Source of the DNA: Flagellimonas lutimaris
GTDB taxonomy: Bacteria; Bacteroidota; Bacteroidia; Flavobacteriales; Flavobacteriaceae
Reading direction: 5' to 3'
Assembly: GCF_003581615.1 (NCBI RefSeq)
Contig: NZ_QXFH01000070.1
Location: 434,001 to 498,000 of the forward strand
Length of the DNA stretch: 64,000 nt
Positions 35,447-44,616 of this stretch are shown piece by piece; positions within the stretch are counted from its first letter, which is position 1, and each line of letters starts with the position of its first letter. Below the pieces are notes generated by a model. It searched no databases and had not been told where the DNA came from. It was given only the letters and a program-made list of their open reading frames with translations. A program made the position numbers and the translations under genes.

Positions 35447-36531
35447 GCCACCGTTCCTTGGCAACTACTTCCCGCACCGGCAGTACATCCGTAGCAATGC
35501 TGTGAAATAACAATGTCCCGATTGTTCAGTACATCATCGTTGTAATCCTTGATGTGCTTTACTTTACTTGCCACTTTTAAATCCAACATCTGGTTAAAAT
35601 CGCAGTCGTACAACCAACCGTCCCAACTCACAGAGATAGTATTGGTGCACATCACACTTTCCACTGCGGCAGGGTTATAGGCCTCTACCAAGGAGTACAT
35701 ATAATCTTCATAATTGTCGGAAGCGATGAGGTAGTCCAAAAATCGTGAAATCGGCAAATTGGTTATGGCAAAAAGGTTGTGAAAATCAATATCAAAATCC
35801 TCTTTCAATGCTTTTTTAAAATCGTGCTCCATCGCAGCTTGGTCAGCAGGTAAAAATGCCCCCGAAGGATTGTACACCAAATCCAATCGTAAATCACTGT
35901 CCGGCATGCCATATCCTACCTTGTTGAGCATTTGTAACGCCTTGATGGATTTGTCAAAAACACCATCACCACGTTGCTTGTCCGTTTTACCGCGGGTGTA
36001 ATGTGGCATGGACGACACCACATGCACATTGTGCTTTTTAAAGAATTCAGGCAGGTCTTGGTATTTTTTGTTGGCCAAAATAATGGTCAAGTTGGAACGT
36101 ACAATAAAATCTTTGATACCCGCTTTGGAGGCTTCTTCCACAAACCAGCGAAAATCAGGATTCATTTCAGGTGCGCCGCCGGTAAGATCCAACGTATGGG
36201 CCCCCGTGTTTCGGATTACATCCAGACATTGTTGCATGGTCTCCCGCGTCATGATTTCCTTTCGGTCGGGCCCCGCATCCACGTGACAATGCCCACAAAC
36301 CTGGTTGCACATGTACCCCACATTGATTTGAAGTACTTCCAGTGTTTTAGGACGTAAAGGAAACTGATTTGTTTCTGCAATTTTATCCTTGAAATAAGGA
36401 AGCTCTCCATCTTCAAAAAGTTCACCATTCAAGATTTCCAATTGCATTTGGGCATTGGCCAATGCATCTTTCTGTGCCTTTAAGGATTTTTTCGCTGCTT
36501 TTTTTAGGTCTGTAAGTATGCTTTGTGCCAT
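35443..36531 (-). CDS. arsS: Arsenosugar biosynthesis radical SAM protein
   Basis: A 362-residue radical SAM enzyme. The [4Fe-4S]/SAM motif CNQVCGHC is at about residue 75, and DLTGGAPEMNP is the downstream SAM-binding strand. The C-terminal domain has VSWDGWLYDCDFNQML and a Cys cluster ending HCYGCTAGAGSSCQG, as in the ArsS family (formerly DUF3641). ArsS transfers a 5'-deoxyadenosyl group to dimethylarsinous acid in arsenosugar synthesis. The AhpD-like gene upstream (transcribed first) is its usual partner. No ArsM methyltransferase is visible here. Confidence 0.9.
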   Translation of the reverse strand: MAQSILTDLKKAAKKSLKAQKDALANAQMQLEILNGELFEDGELPYFKDKIAETNQFPLRPKTLEVLQINVGYMCNQVCGHCHVDAGPDRKEIMTRETMQQCLDVIRNTGAHTLDLTGGAPEMNPDFRWFVEEASKAGIKDFIVRSNLTIILANKKYQDLPEFFKKHNVHVVSSMPHYTRGKTDKQRGDGVFDKSIKALQMLNKVGYGMPDSDLRLDLVYNPSGAFLPADQAAMEHDFKKALKEDFDIDFHNLFAITNLPISRFLDYLIASDNYEDYMYSLVEAYNPAAVESVMCTNTISVSWDGWLYDCDFNQMLDLKVASKVKHIKDYNDDVLNNRDIVISQHCYGCTAGAGSSCQGTVA

Positions 36532-36654
36532 TTTTTAATTTCTATAATCACCGCGGAAACTTTTACTTTCCACTTTATATTTTGTTCTTCTACATCTTGT
36601 GTCCAACATCTAACAGCGTAGCGCTCTAATGTCTAAAAGCGAAGCGTTTCAAAA
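36532..36654. repeat. Gap with two short GC hairpin repeats between the arsenosugar genes
   Basis: Holds AACAGCGTAGCGCTC and AAAGCGAAGCGTTT (about 36611-36652), two related small palindromes in tandem of the AGCG-TAGCGCT type. No coding sequence. It separates the AhpD-like gene from arsS, which are otherwise in one likely operon. Confidence 0.4.
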
Positions 36655-36990
36655 TTACATGGAAAGTTTGTCGTACTTGTTCATCATCTGCACACCATGT
36701 ACCAAGGTGGCGCCACTTTCTATGGCGGCCCCTGCGTGTACAGCTTCCATCATTTCTTCTTTGGTAATCCCCCGTTGTAGGCCATCTTTAGTGTAGGCAT
36801 CAATACAATACGGACATTTTACCACATGCGATACGGCCAAGGCAATCAATGATTTTTCACGGGCACTGAGTGCTCCTTCCTCAAAAACCTTTCCGTAGTA
36901 ATCAAAAAACTTATTGCCCAGTTCCTCACTCCATTCGGTAATCTTACCAAACTTTCTTAAATCTGCAGGGTCGTAATATGATTTGGCCAT
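36655..36990 (-). CDS. Arsenosugar-associated AhpD-like (carboxymuconolactone decarboxylase-fold) protein
   Basis: A 111-residue all-helical protein of the AhpD/CMD fold. LIALAVSHVVKCPYCIDAYTKDGLQRG contains the redox CxxC (in two parts: VVKCPYC, then IDAYTK) and the downstream His-like position typical of AhpD. It corresponds to the 'arsenosugar biosynthesis-associated peroxidase-like protein' that accompanies ArsS. The ATG at 36990 is chosen because the conserved MAKSYYDPADLRKFG begins there. Its peroxidase role is inferred from the fold. Confidence 0.88.
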   Translation of the reverse strand: MAKSYYDPADLRKFGKITEWSEELGNKFFDYYGKVFEEGALSAREKSLIALAVSHVVKCPYCIDAYTKDGLQRGITKEEMMEAVHAGAAIESGATLVHGVQMMNKYDKLSM

Positions 36991-37078
36991 GTTTCTTTTT
37001 TTAATGTTCTTCCTAAACATACAACAAATATCACTATTCGTTTTGGTCGCAAGTCCACATTAAAGATTACAATTTCTT

Positions 37079-37204
37079 ATGATAAAGGATGCATTCATCA
37101 CTAAAGTTGTGCCTAGTTTTGGAAATCAGATGTTTATGCCATTGAGCGAAGTTGGCGAAAATGGAGTTGAATCAAGTAACATATTAAAAGAAATCAATCA
37201 ATAG
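37079..37204 (+). other. Possible 41-residue ORF or gene remnant
   Basis: An ATG-started frame encodes MIKDAFITKVVPSFGNQM followed by a Glu/Asn/Ser-rich half. Composition is protein-like, but the ORF is too short to judge and no ribosome binding site stands out. It ends 34 bases before the patatin gene. It could be a fragment of a decayed gene or chance. Confidence 0.2.
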
Positions 37205-37238
37205 GTTACATTTGTCATCGATAACAAGAACAGTAAAA

Positions 37239-38012
37239 ATGCTTGAAAACAAATCCATAGGTCTCGTACTTTCGGGAGGTGGTGTTCGAGGAATGGGGCA
37301 CATCGGACTGATCAAAGCCATGCGCGAACATAATCTTGAGGCCAACGTGGTAGCGGGCACAAGTATCGGAGCATTGGTTGGAGCCTTGTACGCCAACAAT
37401 AACACAGTGGAAGAAATGCTCGATTTTTTTAAAAAGGTACCATTGTTCCAGTACAGTTTTTTTACCATAAATAAACCTGGCTTTATTGATACAGAGCGTT
37501 ATGCAAGCATTTTTAAGAAATTTTTCCCAGAAAATACCTTTGAAAGTTTGGAAAGACCTTTGTACGTGGTCGCCACCGATTTGCTAAGTGGCAAGGAAAA
37601 AGTCTTTAATAAGGGTCAACTAATTAAACCCTTGCTGGCATCGGCCGCTCTACCTCCTGTGTTCAGTCCAGTGGATATCGATGACATTCTTTATGCAGAT
37701 GGAGGCATCATGAACAATTTTCCAAAGGAATATGTGGAGGATAAAACGGAGTTTATCATTGGTAGTAATGTATCCGTCACTGTACCATTACAAAAGAAGG
37801 ATTTACGGAACTCCTTTCAACTTACTGGACGAGTGACCAGTTTAATGATCCATGCATCCAACGATGAGAAACTACACGAATGCGACCTTTTTATTGAACC
37901 CAAAGAACTAGATCAAATTGGGGTGTTGGATAAAAAAGGTATAGAAAATGCCTTCAATATAGGATATGAACATGGCAGTAGGGCCTTGGAAAAGATGCTA
38001 TCGAAGATTTAA
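37239..38012 (+). CDS. Patatin-like phospholipase
   Basis: A 257-residue serine lipid hydrolase. The oxyanion-hole motif GGGVRGMGHIG, the nucleophile elbow GTSIG (Ser) and the DGG motif supplying the catalytic Asp (ADGGIMNNFP) are all present, so the Ser-Asp dyad is intact. No signal peptide is evident, so it is probably cytoplasmic or membrane-peripheral. The ATG at 37239 is preferred over a TTG at 37212. It resembles small NTE-like bacterial patatins. Transcribed alone and convergent with the PaaE-like gene across a nested inverted repeat. Confidence 0.92.
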   Translation: MLENKSIGLVLSGGGVRGMGHIGLIKAMREHNLEANVVAGTSIGALVGALYANNNTVEEMLDFFKKVPLFQYSFFTINKPGFIDTERYASIFKKFFPENTFESLERPLYVVATDLLSGKEKVFNKGQLIKPLLASAALPPVFSPVDIDDILYADGGIMNNFPKEYVEDKTEFIIGSNVSVTVPLQKKDLRNSFQLTGRVTSLMIHASNDEKLHECDLFIEPKELDQIGVLDKKGIENAFNIGYEHGSRALEKMLSKI

Positions 38013-38047
38013 CCCTTCAATTTAGAGGTGCTTTACATTTGGGTAAA

Positions 38048-38167
38048 TGTCAGTTCGAGTTTTTTCCTTGGGAAAAAGTATCGAGAACAAGATTTTATGT
38101 AACTAAATTCTAATTCTCGATACAATTTTTATTCGCATTCACTCTAGAAAAATCACTCGAATTGACG
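38048..38167. repeat. Nested inverted-repeat element (about 120 bp)
   Basis: Outer arms GTCAGTTCGAGT (38049-38060) and ACTCGAATTGAC (38155-38166) match at 11 of 12 positions; inner arms GTATCGAGAA (38078-38087) and TTCTCGATAC (38114-38123) match perfectly. The element fills the gap between two convergent genes and could fold as a two-tier hairpin on either strand, so it may also act as a bidirectional terminator. Confidence 0.7.
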
Positions 38168-38192
38168 AATTTCAATCAAATAAATTGAAAGA

Positions 38193-39239
38193 TTACACAT
38201 CATCGTAGTCCACGGTAATTTTAGATGTAGTGGGATGTGATTGACAAGTCAATACAAAACCCTCCTCAATCTCACCATCGGTAAGGATCTGGTTCTTTAC
38301 CATTTCGGCCTTCCCTTCGGTAAGGCGGGCAATGCAACTACTGCAAACACCACCTTGGCAAGAATACGGAGCATCGATGTCCTGTTTTAAAACCGCGTCG
38401 AGCACCAATTCCTTTTTATCCATAACAAAAGTAAAGGTCTCATCATCCAAGATTACTTTTACTTGGGTTTTACCTTCCAGTTCTTCGGCAAGATTATCTT
38501 CGGTGTCCTCGCTAGTAAAAAGCTCAAAATGAATTTTATCTTCTGCAACACCATTCTCTTTTAGAGTATCGGTCACCTGATGGATCATTTCTTCCGGTCC
38601 ACACAGGTAGAAACCATCGAACGTTGTTCCCTTAAACTTGTTTTTTAGCACAAAATTTACTGTTGATCGCTCAATCCTTCCAAACAAGGCCTCGTCTACA
38701 TTGGACCTACTATACACATATTGTACAAAAAATCGCTCACCATATTTTTCCTTTATGGATTGAATTTCCTTAAAGTACATGGTTTCTTCCGGGGATTGGT
38801 TTCCAAATACCAGCACAAAGGTGTTTTCCGGATCGCTTTCCAAAACGGTTTGGGCAATACTCATAATTGGGGTAATGCCACTTCCAGCAGCAAATGCAGC
38901 AATTTTTTGTGGAGTGGTAGCCTCAAAAACAAAACGACCTTCTGGAGGCATAACTTCCATAGTGTCACCAGCTTTTAAACTCTCGTTGGCGTACACAGAA
39001 AACGTTCCGTCCTCCATTTTTTTGATGCCCACTGTTAATTTTCCTGAAGATGGCGGAGAAGAAATAGAGTATGCTCTGCGCAGCTCCTTTCCGTCCAATT
39101 CATGTTTTAGGGTTATGTACTGTCCCGCCTTGAAGTTGTAAACTTCTTTAAGGTTTTCCGGAATATCAAAAGTAAGGGCCACGGCATTTGGGGTTAGTTT
39201 GTCCACCGCGGCTATTTTTAAAGCATGGGATTCGCTCAT
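38193..39239 (-). CDS. PaaE-like ferredoxin reductase (FAD/NAD(P)H, C-terminal 2Fe-2S)
   Basis: A 348-residue flavoprotein: FAD-binding domain (RRAYSISSPPS at about residue 53), NAD(P)-binding domain (FAAGSGITPIMSIAQ at about 116), and a C-terminal plant-type [2Fe-2S] domain (YSCQGGVCSSCIARLTEG and a final LTCQSHP, four Cys ligands). This order matches PaaE, the reductase of the phenylacetyl-CoA epoxidase, and related monooxygenase reductases. No paaABCD genes are near, so its oxygenase partner is unknown. The domain order is the reverse of the E3 reductase at 16 kb. Confidence 0.88.
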   Translation of the reverse strand: MSESHALKIAAVDKLTPNAVALTFDIPENLKEVYNFKAGQYITLKHELDGKELRRAYSISSPPSSGKLTVGIKKMEDGTFSVYANESLKAGDTMEVMPPEGRFVFEATTPQKIAAFAAGSGITPIMSIAQTVLESDPENTFVLVFGNQSPEETMYFKEIQSIKEKYGERFFVQYVYSRSNVDEALFGRIERSTVNFVLKNKFKGTTFDGFYLCGPEEMIHQVTDTLKENGVAEDKIHFELFTSEDTEDNLAEELEGKTQVKVILDDETFTFVMDKKELVLDAVLKQDIDAPYSCQGGVCSSCIARLTEGKAEMVKNQILTDGEIEEGFVLTCQSHPTTSKITVDYDDV

Positions 39240-39356
39240 GTAAAGAATTTTGCTGCAAAATTAAGCATTACACTCCTTTTGAGCATCTATTTTAAGAAAA
39301 AGCATAGGTTTTGTAACAAATCCGATAAATTAGACACCAACTAAAAAAAGCCAACC

Positions 39357-40826
39357 ATGCTCAAACATTTTATTGGACTCCAATGGAAGTCATTTTTTAG
39401 GTCTGCAAGTTTTAAAACAGAAATCTGGTTTAAAATATTGATGGCCCTGGGGGCACTTTACTTTATTGCGGTTTTCTTGGGAATGGGTGTCGGAGCCTAT
39501 TTTATTATTGAAGACATGGAACTCGGTGACCCTCTGCGTGTGGTCAATCAGTTTATGGTCTATTATCTGGCCTTCGACCTTGTATTTAGGTACATGTTGC
39601 AAAAAATGCCCGTCACCAATATTAAACCTTTGTTGTATTTGCCTATGAGCAAAACCAAAGTGGTCAACTTTTCGTTGGGGAAAACGGTCATTTCATTCTT
39701 TAACATTGCCCATGCATTCTTCTTTATTCCTTTTAGTATTGTGTTGCTCGTGGAAGGATATCCACCGGTACAAGTTATAGGTTGGCACTTAGCTTTGATG
39801 GCTCTTTTTTACTGTAACAACTTCCTAAATGTTATGGTGAACAACCAGAACTTTATTTTTTATGTGTTTGCCGCCTTATTTATCGTGGCAGGAGCCTCAC
39901 AATATTACGAATGGTTTGATATTACCATTTATACACAACCTATTTTCGACTTTTTCTATGATATGCCATGGACAGCCATAATCCCATGGATGATTTTGGC
40001 AGGAATGTATTATGGAGCCTTCTCCTATTTTAAAAAGCACATGTATCTGGATGGTGGTTTGGCCAAAAAACAGACCGAGGCCAAAACAGAGAACTTGGAA
40101 TGGTTAGATCGCTTTGGCAACTTGGGAACTTTTTTGAAAAACGATATCAAACTTATCAAAAGAAACAAGAGGTCTCGAACGGCTGTAATTATGGGCTTCT
40201 TCTTTATTTTTTATGGATTGCTATTTTTTACGGGAGCTCTGGAAGTTTATGATGGTCCTTTTTGGAAAATCTTTGCCGGAATTTTTGTTACCGGAGGGTT
40301 CTTGTTCAGCTTTGGACAATACGTACCCAGTTGGGACAGTAGTTATTATCCCCTCATGATGAGTCAGAATATTAAATACAGGGAATACTTGTCGTCCAAA
40401 TGGTATTTGGTCATTATTGCAACTATCATTTCCACCATTTTGGCCACTTTTTATCTCTATTTTGGATGGGAGGCCTACGCAGCAGTATTGGTCGGTGCCA
40501 TTTACAATATTGGAATCAACAGTTACTTGGTGCTTTGGGGAGGGGCCTATGTAAAAACTCCGATTGAGCTTACCTCTAATAAAAAGGCATTTGGCGACAA
40601 GCAGGCCTTTAACGCCAAAACACTATTGCTCACTTTGCCTAAATTGGCATTGCCCATTTTAATCTATGCCATTGGCCACTTTTTGATTAGCCCAGCGGCA
40701 GGATACATTTTTGTGGCCGTTTTTGGGTTACTTGGATTTGTTTTCAAAGAAAGGGTGTTTACCATGATCGAGGGCATCTACAAAAAAGAAAAGTACAAAA
40801 CGCTACAAGCATACAAACAGAAATAA
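39357..40826 (+). CDS. DUF5687 family ABC-type permease
   Basis: A 489-residue polytopic membrane protein with about 12 hydrophobic segments, starting MLKHFIGLQWKSFFRSASFKTEIWF. It matches DUF5687, a Bacteroidota family that pairs with an ATP-binding protein. The cytoplasmic loop with EWLDRFGNLGTFLKNDIKLIKRNKRSR divides two groups of membrane helices. The ATPase gene follows after 21 bases, so they probably form one exporter. Substrate unknown. Confidence 0.88.
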   Translation: MLKHFIGLQWKSFFRSASFKTEIWFKILMALGALYFIAVFLGMGVGAYFIIEDMELGDPLRVVNQFMVYYLAFDLVFRYMLQKMPVTNIKPLLYLPMSKTKVVNFSLGKTVISFFNIAHAFFFIPFSIVLLVEGYPPVQVIGWHLALMALFYCNNFLNVMVNNQNFIFYVFAALFIVAGASQYYEWFDITIYTQPIFDFFYDMPWTAIIPWMILAGMYYGAFSYFKKHMYLDGGLAKKQTEAKTENLEWLDRFGNLGTFLKNDIKLIKRNKRSRTAVIMGFFFIFYGLLFFTGALEVYDGPFWKIFAGIFVTGGFLFSFGQYVPSWDSSYYPLMMSQNIKYREYLSSKWYLVIIATIISTILATFYLYFGWEAYAAVLVGAIYNIGINSYLVLWGGAYVKTPIELTSNKKAFGDKQAFNAKTLLLTLPKLALPILIYAIGHFLISPAAGYIFVAVFGLLGFVFKERVFTMIEGIYKKEKYKTLQAYKQK

Positions 40827-40847
40827 CACACCATTAATAAAAAATAC

Positions 40848-41543
40848 ATGATCACAGTTCATAATTTAACCAAGACTTACGGCGAACAAACCGTTTTGAA
40901 CATTGACCAACTCGAAATTCCCAAAGGACAAAGCTTTGGCCTGGTAGGTAACAATGGGGCAGGGAAAACCACCCTTTTTAGTCTATTGTTGGATTTGATT
41001 CAACCTTCATCGGGGCACGTTATAAATAACGATGTGCAAGTGGATCAGAGTGAAGCCTGGAAACCATTCACTTCTGCCTTTATTGACGAAACCTTTTTGA
41101 TCGGGTATCTAACTCCAGAAGAGTATTTCTACTTTATCGGAGAACTCCGCGGTAGAAACAAGGCCGATGTGGACGCCCTACTGTCCAATTTTGATGATTT
41201 TTTCCACGATGAGATATTGGGGCAGAAAAAGTATTTGCGGGACCTTTCCAAAGGAAACCAAAAGAAAGTGGGCATTGTGGCCAGCTTTATAGGTAACCCC
41301 GAAGTGGTAATTTTGGACGAGCCTTTCGCCAATTTGGACCCGACCACCCAAATTCGACTAAAAGGAATCATTAAAGATTTGGCAGCCAAAGAAGGCGTAA
41401 CGGTGCTTGTTTCCAGTCATGATTTGATTCACGTTACCGAAGTCTGTGAACGTATCGTGGTACTGAACAAGGGAGAAATTGTAAAGGACCTCCATACTTC
41501 TGCGGAGACCATGAAAGAACTGGAAGCTTTCTTTGCGGGTTGA
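40848..41543 (+). CDS. ABC transporter ATP-binding protein
   Basis: A 231-residue ATPase with Walker A GNNGAGKTT, the ABC signature in the form LSKGNQKK, Walker B VVILDEPFANLDP, and the switch His in VSSHDLIHVTEVCE. All catalytic elements are intact. The signature lacks the usual GGQ, having GNQ, which is common in this exporter group. It is the energising partner of the DUF5687 permease upstream. Substrate unknown. Confidence 0.93.
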   Translation: MITVHNLTKTYGEQTVLNIDQLEIPKGQSFGLVGNNGAGKTTLFSLLLDLIQPSSGHVINNDVQVDQSEAWKPFTSAFIDETFLIGYLTPEEYFYFIGELRGRNKADVDALLSNFDDFFHDEILGQKKYLRDLSKGNQKKVGIVASFIGNPEVVILDEPFANLDPTTQIRLKGIIKDLAAKEGVTVLVSSHDLIHVTEVCERIVVLNKGEIVKDLHTSAETMKELEAFFAG

Positions 41544-41644
41544 GGTTTGAAAATCAGTCAAGAAAAATTCTTGCATTTTATCGATAAGCCTTATAATAAT
41601 CTGCTTTTTTTTGAGTTTAAGGTTACACAAGATTATCGATAATT

Positions 41645-44176
41645 TTGAAGCTTCATCATACATTTTTAGGTGCCATTGTTTTGGGAGGACTTGTATTTAA
41701 TGCATGTTCCACCCAAAAAGACAAGTTTGTCAACAGAAATTGGCATGCACTCAACACCAAGTACAACACTTTGTATAATGGTAATCTGGCCTTTCAACAA
41801 GGGCTGGAAGAAATCAATGCCAACTATAGGGACGATTATTGGGAAATTCTTCCAGTGGAACGACTTAAGGTCACCGATGAGATAAAACTCGATTCCGAAG
41901 ATAACAACCCCAACTTCATCATTGCGGAGGAAAAGGCTACGAAGGCCATCCAAAAGCACAGTATGGACATTAAGGACGAGGAGCGCAACCCGCAAACAGA
42001 CGAGGCGTTTTTGCTGCTGGGAAAAGCACGTTATTTCGATCAGCGCTATATTCCCGCCTTGGAATCCTTCAACTATATCCTTCGGAAATACGTGGAGAGC
42101 GATAAGTTGAACGAAGCTACTATTTGGAGGGAAAAAACCAACATGCGTTTGGACAATCCCGAAGTGGCCATCAAAAATCTAAAGCGTTTGTTCAAATACG
42201 AATCGCTCAAAGATCAAGAGTATGCTGATGCCAATGCCGTTTTGGCCCAGTGCTACATCAACCTGAATGTACCGGATACGGCCATCCAAAAATTGAAAAT
42301 ATCCCAAGCCTACACCAAAAAGAACCCAGAAAAGGGGAGGTACCTTTTTATAATCGGGCAATTGTACGATCAATTGGGACATAAGGACAGCGCCAACTAT
42401 GCATACAACAAGGTTATCGAGCTCAACCGCAAATCGCCCAGGGTGTACATGATCAATGCGCACCTTAAAAAAATACAGAATACAGAGCTTACCGAGGGAA
42501 ACAAAGAGGAAATGTTGGAATACCTTACCGATCTAGAAGAGAACAGGGAAAATAGACCCTTCTTGGACAAGATCTACAGGCAAGTAGCCCAATATCACAT
42601 GGCCTATGAAGAAGATAGTTTGGCCTTGGCCTATTATAACAAATCTTTACAGGAAAACCAAGGGGAACGTAAACTGAACGCCCTGAATTATCAGAGTTTG
42701 GCGGATTATTATTTTGATGAGGATGAGTATAGAGTTGCAGGCTCTTACTATGATAGTACCCTGACCAATCTCAATGAAAATACAAGAAAGCACCGCAGCA
42801 TTAAAAAGAGGCTGGATAACCTAGAGGACGTTATTAAATATGAAGATATAGTGCAGCATGCCGATAGCGTAATCACTTTATATCAAATGCCAGTCGCAGA
42901 ACGTAAGGCTTATTTCGAAGACTACATCGCCGAAATGAAGCGCAAAGAGGAAGCGGCAGCTGAAAAAGAATTGAAACGAACCACTGCTGGTTTCGCAACT
43001 TTTTCCAATAGCAAGGGAGGTAAAGAGAACCAGGGCAAATTCTATTTCTATAATATTACCAGTTTGGGGTATGGTAAAAACGACTTCAAGACCCGTTGGG
43101 GCAATAGAAGTTTGGAAGATGATTGGCGCTGGAGCAACAGGTCTAAAATTTCCATTTCCGAAGCAACGGGCGAGGAAATTGTTAGCAGTGAGGAAAATTT
43201 AACCGAGGATCAAAAGTATTCGGTCGATTATTATTTGGGACAAGTTCCAACTGATGTGGCCAAAATAGACAGTCTTAAAGGCGAACGGAACTTTGCCAAT
43301 TATCAATTAGGGTTGATTTATAAGGAAAAGTTCAAAGACAATTTGCTGGCTGCTGCGAAATTAGAGCGCGTATTATCATCGAATCCAGAAGAGCGATTGA
43401 TACTCCCATCAAAATACAACCTTTATAAAATTTACGAGGAAACGGGAAGTCCGCTGGCTGTAAGCATGAAGCAAAACATTGTCACGAATCATCCCGATAC
43501 TCGATATGCAGAAATTTTGCTAAACCCGCAGGCAGTGCTCGATGGAAATTCGGACAGCCCAGATGCCAGATACGCAGCTTTGTTCAAACAATATCAAAAG
43601 CAAGAATTTTTAAGGGTAATTACCCAGTCCGAGGAATATATCAACCAGTTTACTGGAGACCCTATCGTGCCCAAGTTCGAAATGCTGAAAGCGAACGCCA
43701 TTGGTCGTTTGCAGGGGTTTGAGCCCTTCAAGGAAGCCCTTAACTATGTGGCGCTTACGTATCCCAACAATCCCGAAGGAAAAAAAGCGGAGCAAATGGT
43801 GGAAGAACAGTTGCCTAAGTTGGAGAATAATGTGTTCTCCCCAGAAACTGGCTCCTCCGGAACAGGGAACTGGAAAGTAGTCTTCCCTTTTAAAATCAAA
43901 AATGATGAAAAGGCTACGAAACTTAAAGAACGTTTGGTAGAGGTAATTGAAGAACTGCGCTATGACAATATGGTTTCCAAGGACATCTATAATTTGGAAG
44001 ATGAGTTTGTCGTGGTACACGGTTTCCGCTCCAAGGACTTTGCCCTCGGCTTCGCAGAACTTATAAAAAAGAATAGGGACTACCTTATTAAAGATGAGAA
44101 TTTTGTAGTTTTATCGGATAATTACAAAATCATACAAGTCCACAAGAACTTAGAATCATACAAAGCACAATTTTAA
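41645..44176 (+). CDS. sprE: SprE/PorW-type gliding motility and type IX secretion lipoprotein
   Basis: An 843-residue lipoprotein: signal MKLHHTFLGAIVLGGLVFNAC with lipobox Cys about residue 21, then the family-typical FVNRNWHALNTKYNTLYNGNLA block, many TPR-like repeats (about residues 120-400), a lysine/glutamate-rich linker, and a C-terminal region ending YKIIQVHKNLESY. SprE (PorW) is needed for secretion through the T9SS and for gliding, and links the periplasmic parts of the machinery. The start is a TTG at 41645; no ATG is available that keeps the signal peptide. It heads a run that leads into the atp operon. Confidence 0.9.
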   Translation: MKLHHTFLGAIVLGGLVFNACSTQKDKFVNRNWHALNTKYNTLYNGNLAFQQGLEEINANYRDDYWEILPVERLKVTDEIKLDSEDNNPNFIIAEEKATKAIQKHSMDIKDEERNPQTDEAFLLLGKARYFDQRYIPALESFNYILRKYVESDKLNEATIWREKTNMRLDNPEVAIKNLKRLFKYESLKDQEYADANAVLAQCYINLNVPDTAIQKLKISQAYTKKNPEKGRYLFIIGQLYDQLGHKDSANYAYNKVIELNRKSPRVYMINAHLKKIQNTELTEGNKEEMLEYLTDLEENRENRPFLDKIYRQVAQYHMAYEEDSLALAYYNKSLQENQGERKLNALNYQSLADYYFDEDEYRVAGSYYDSTLTNLNENTRKHRSIKKRLDNLEDVIKYEDIVQHADSVITLYQMPVAERKAYFEDYIAEMKRKEEAAAEKELKRTTAGFATFSNSKGGKENQGKFYFYNITSLGYGKNDFKTRWGNRSLEDDWRWSNRSKISISEATGEEIVSSEENLTEDQKYSVDYYLGQVPTDVAKIDSLKGERNFANYQLGLIYKEKFKDNLLAAAKLERVLSSNPEERLILPSKYNLYKIYEETGSPLAVSMKQNIVTNHPDTRYAEILLNPQAVLDGNSDSPDARYAALFKQYQKQEFLRVITQSEEYINQFTGDPIVPKFEMLKANAIGRLQGFEPFKEALNYVALTYPNNPEGKKAEQMVEEQLPKLENNVFSPETGSSGTGNWKVVFPFKIKNDEKATKLKERLVEVIEELRYDNMVSKDIYNLEDEFVVVHGFRSKDFALGFAELIKKNRDYLIKDENFVVLSDNYKIIQVHKNLESYKAQF

Positions 44177-44196
44177 CCCCAAAATCCTAGAACACA

Positions 44197-44616
44197 ATGT
44201 TTTCTGACAACAAAAAACCCCGACCTATGAATGAATTTGGCGGACAGCCCAATAGAATTGAAAAGAACACTAAAATTAAGGGCGATATTACCTCCGAAGC
44301 CGATTTTAGGATAGACGGTAAATTGGAGGGTAACGTAACCACATCCGGTAAAGTTGTCATAGGAAAGGATGGCTATATTAACGGAAAAGTAGAATGTGTA
44401 AATGCTGATATAGAAGGAAGGTTTAACGGAGAACTTATGGTAAAGGATTTACTTTCCCTTAAATCGTCTGCAACCATTGAAGGTACCGTTAGCGTGGCCA
44501 AATTGGCCGTAGAGCCAGGAGCTACTTTCAATGCTGCCTGTACCATGGGAAAAGGAGCTGTATCCGCCCCAAAAATGCAGTCCACAAAAAAAGATGAGCC
44601 AGCAAAAGCCTCCTAA
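44197..44616 (+). CDS. Bactofilin (polymer-forming cytoskeletal protein)
   Basis: A 139-residue protein with the bactofilin core: NRIEKNTKIKGDITSEADFRIDGKLEG, then successive GKVVIGKDGYINGKVECVNADIEGRFNGEL turns of a right-handed beta-helix. Tails are disordered and Lys/Ala-rich. Bactofilins form membrane-associated filaments that position envelope and motility machinery. It stands 20 bases after sprE and its end overlaps the atpZ start, so it is probably co-transcribed with both. Confidence 0.9.
   Translation: MFSDNKKPRPMNEFGGQPNRIEKNTKIKGDITSEADFRIDGKLEGNVTTSGKVVIGKDGYINGKVECVNADIEGRFNGELMVKDLLSLKSSATIEGTVSVAKLAVEPGATFNAACTMGKGAVSAPKMQSTKKDEPAKAS

Noticed and set aside
39357-41543. The DUF5687-ATPase pair as part of a polysaccharide exporter
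   Set aside because: It lies 9 kb from the sugar locus, among unrelated genes, and its permease family differs from Wzm-type exporters.
44531-44593. Earlier ATG start for atpZ
   Set aside because: It would add 21 residues from inside the bactofilin gene that do not resemble AtpZ.
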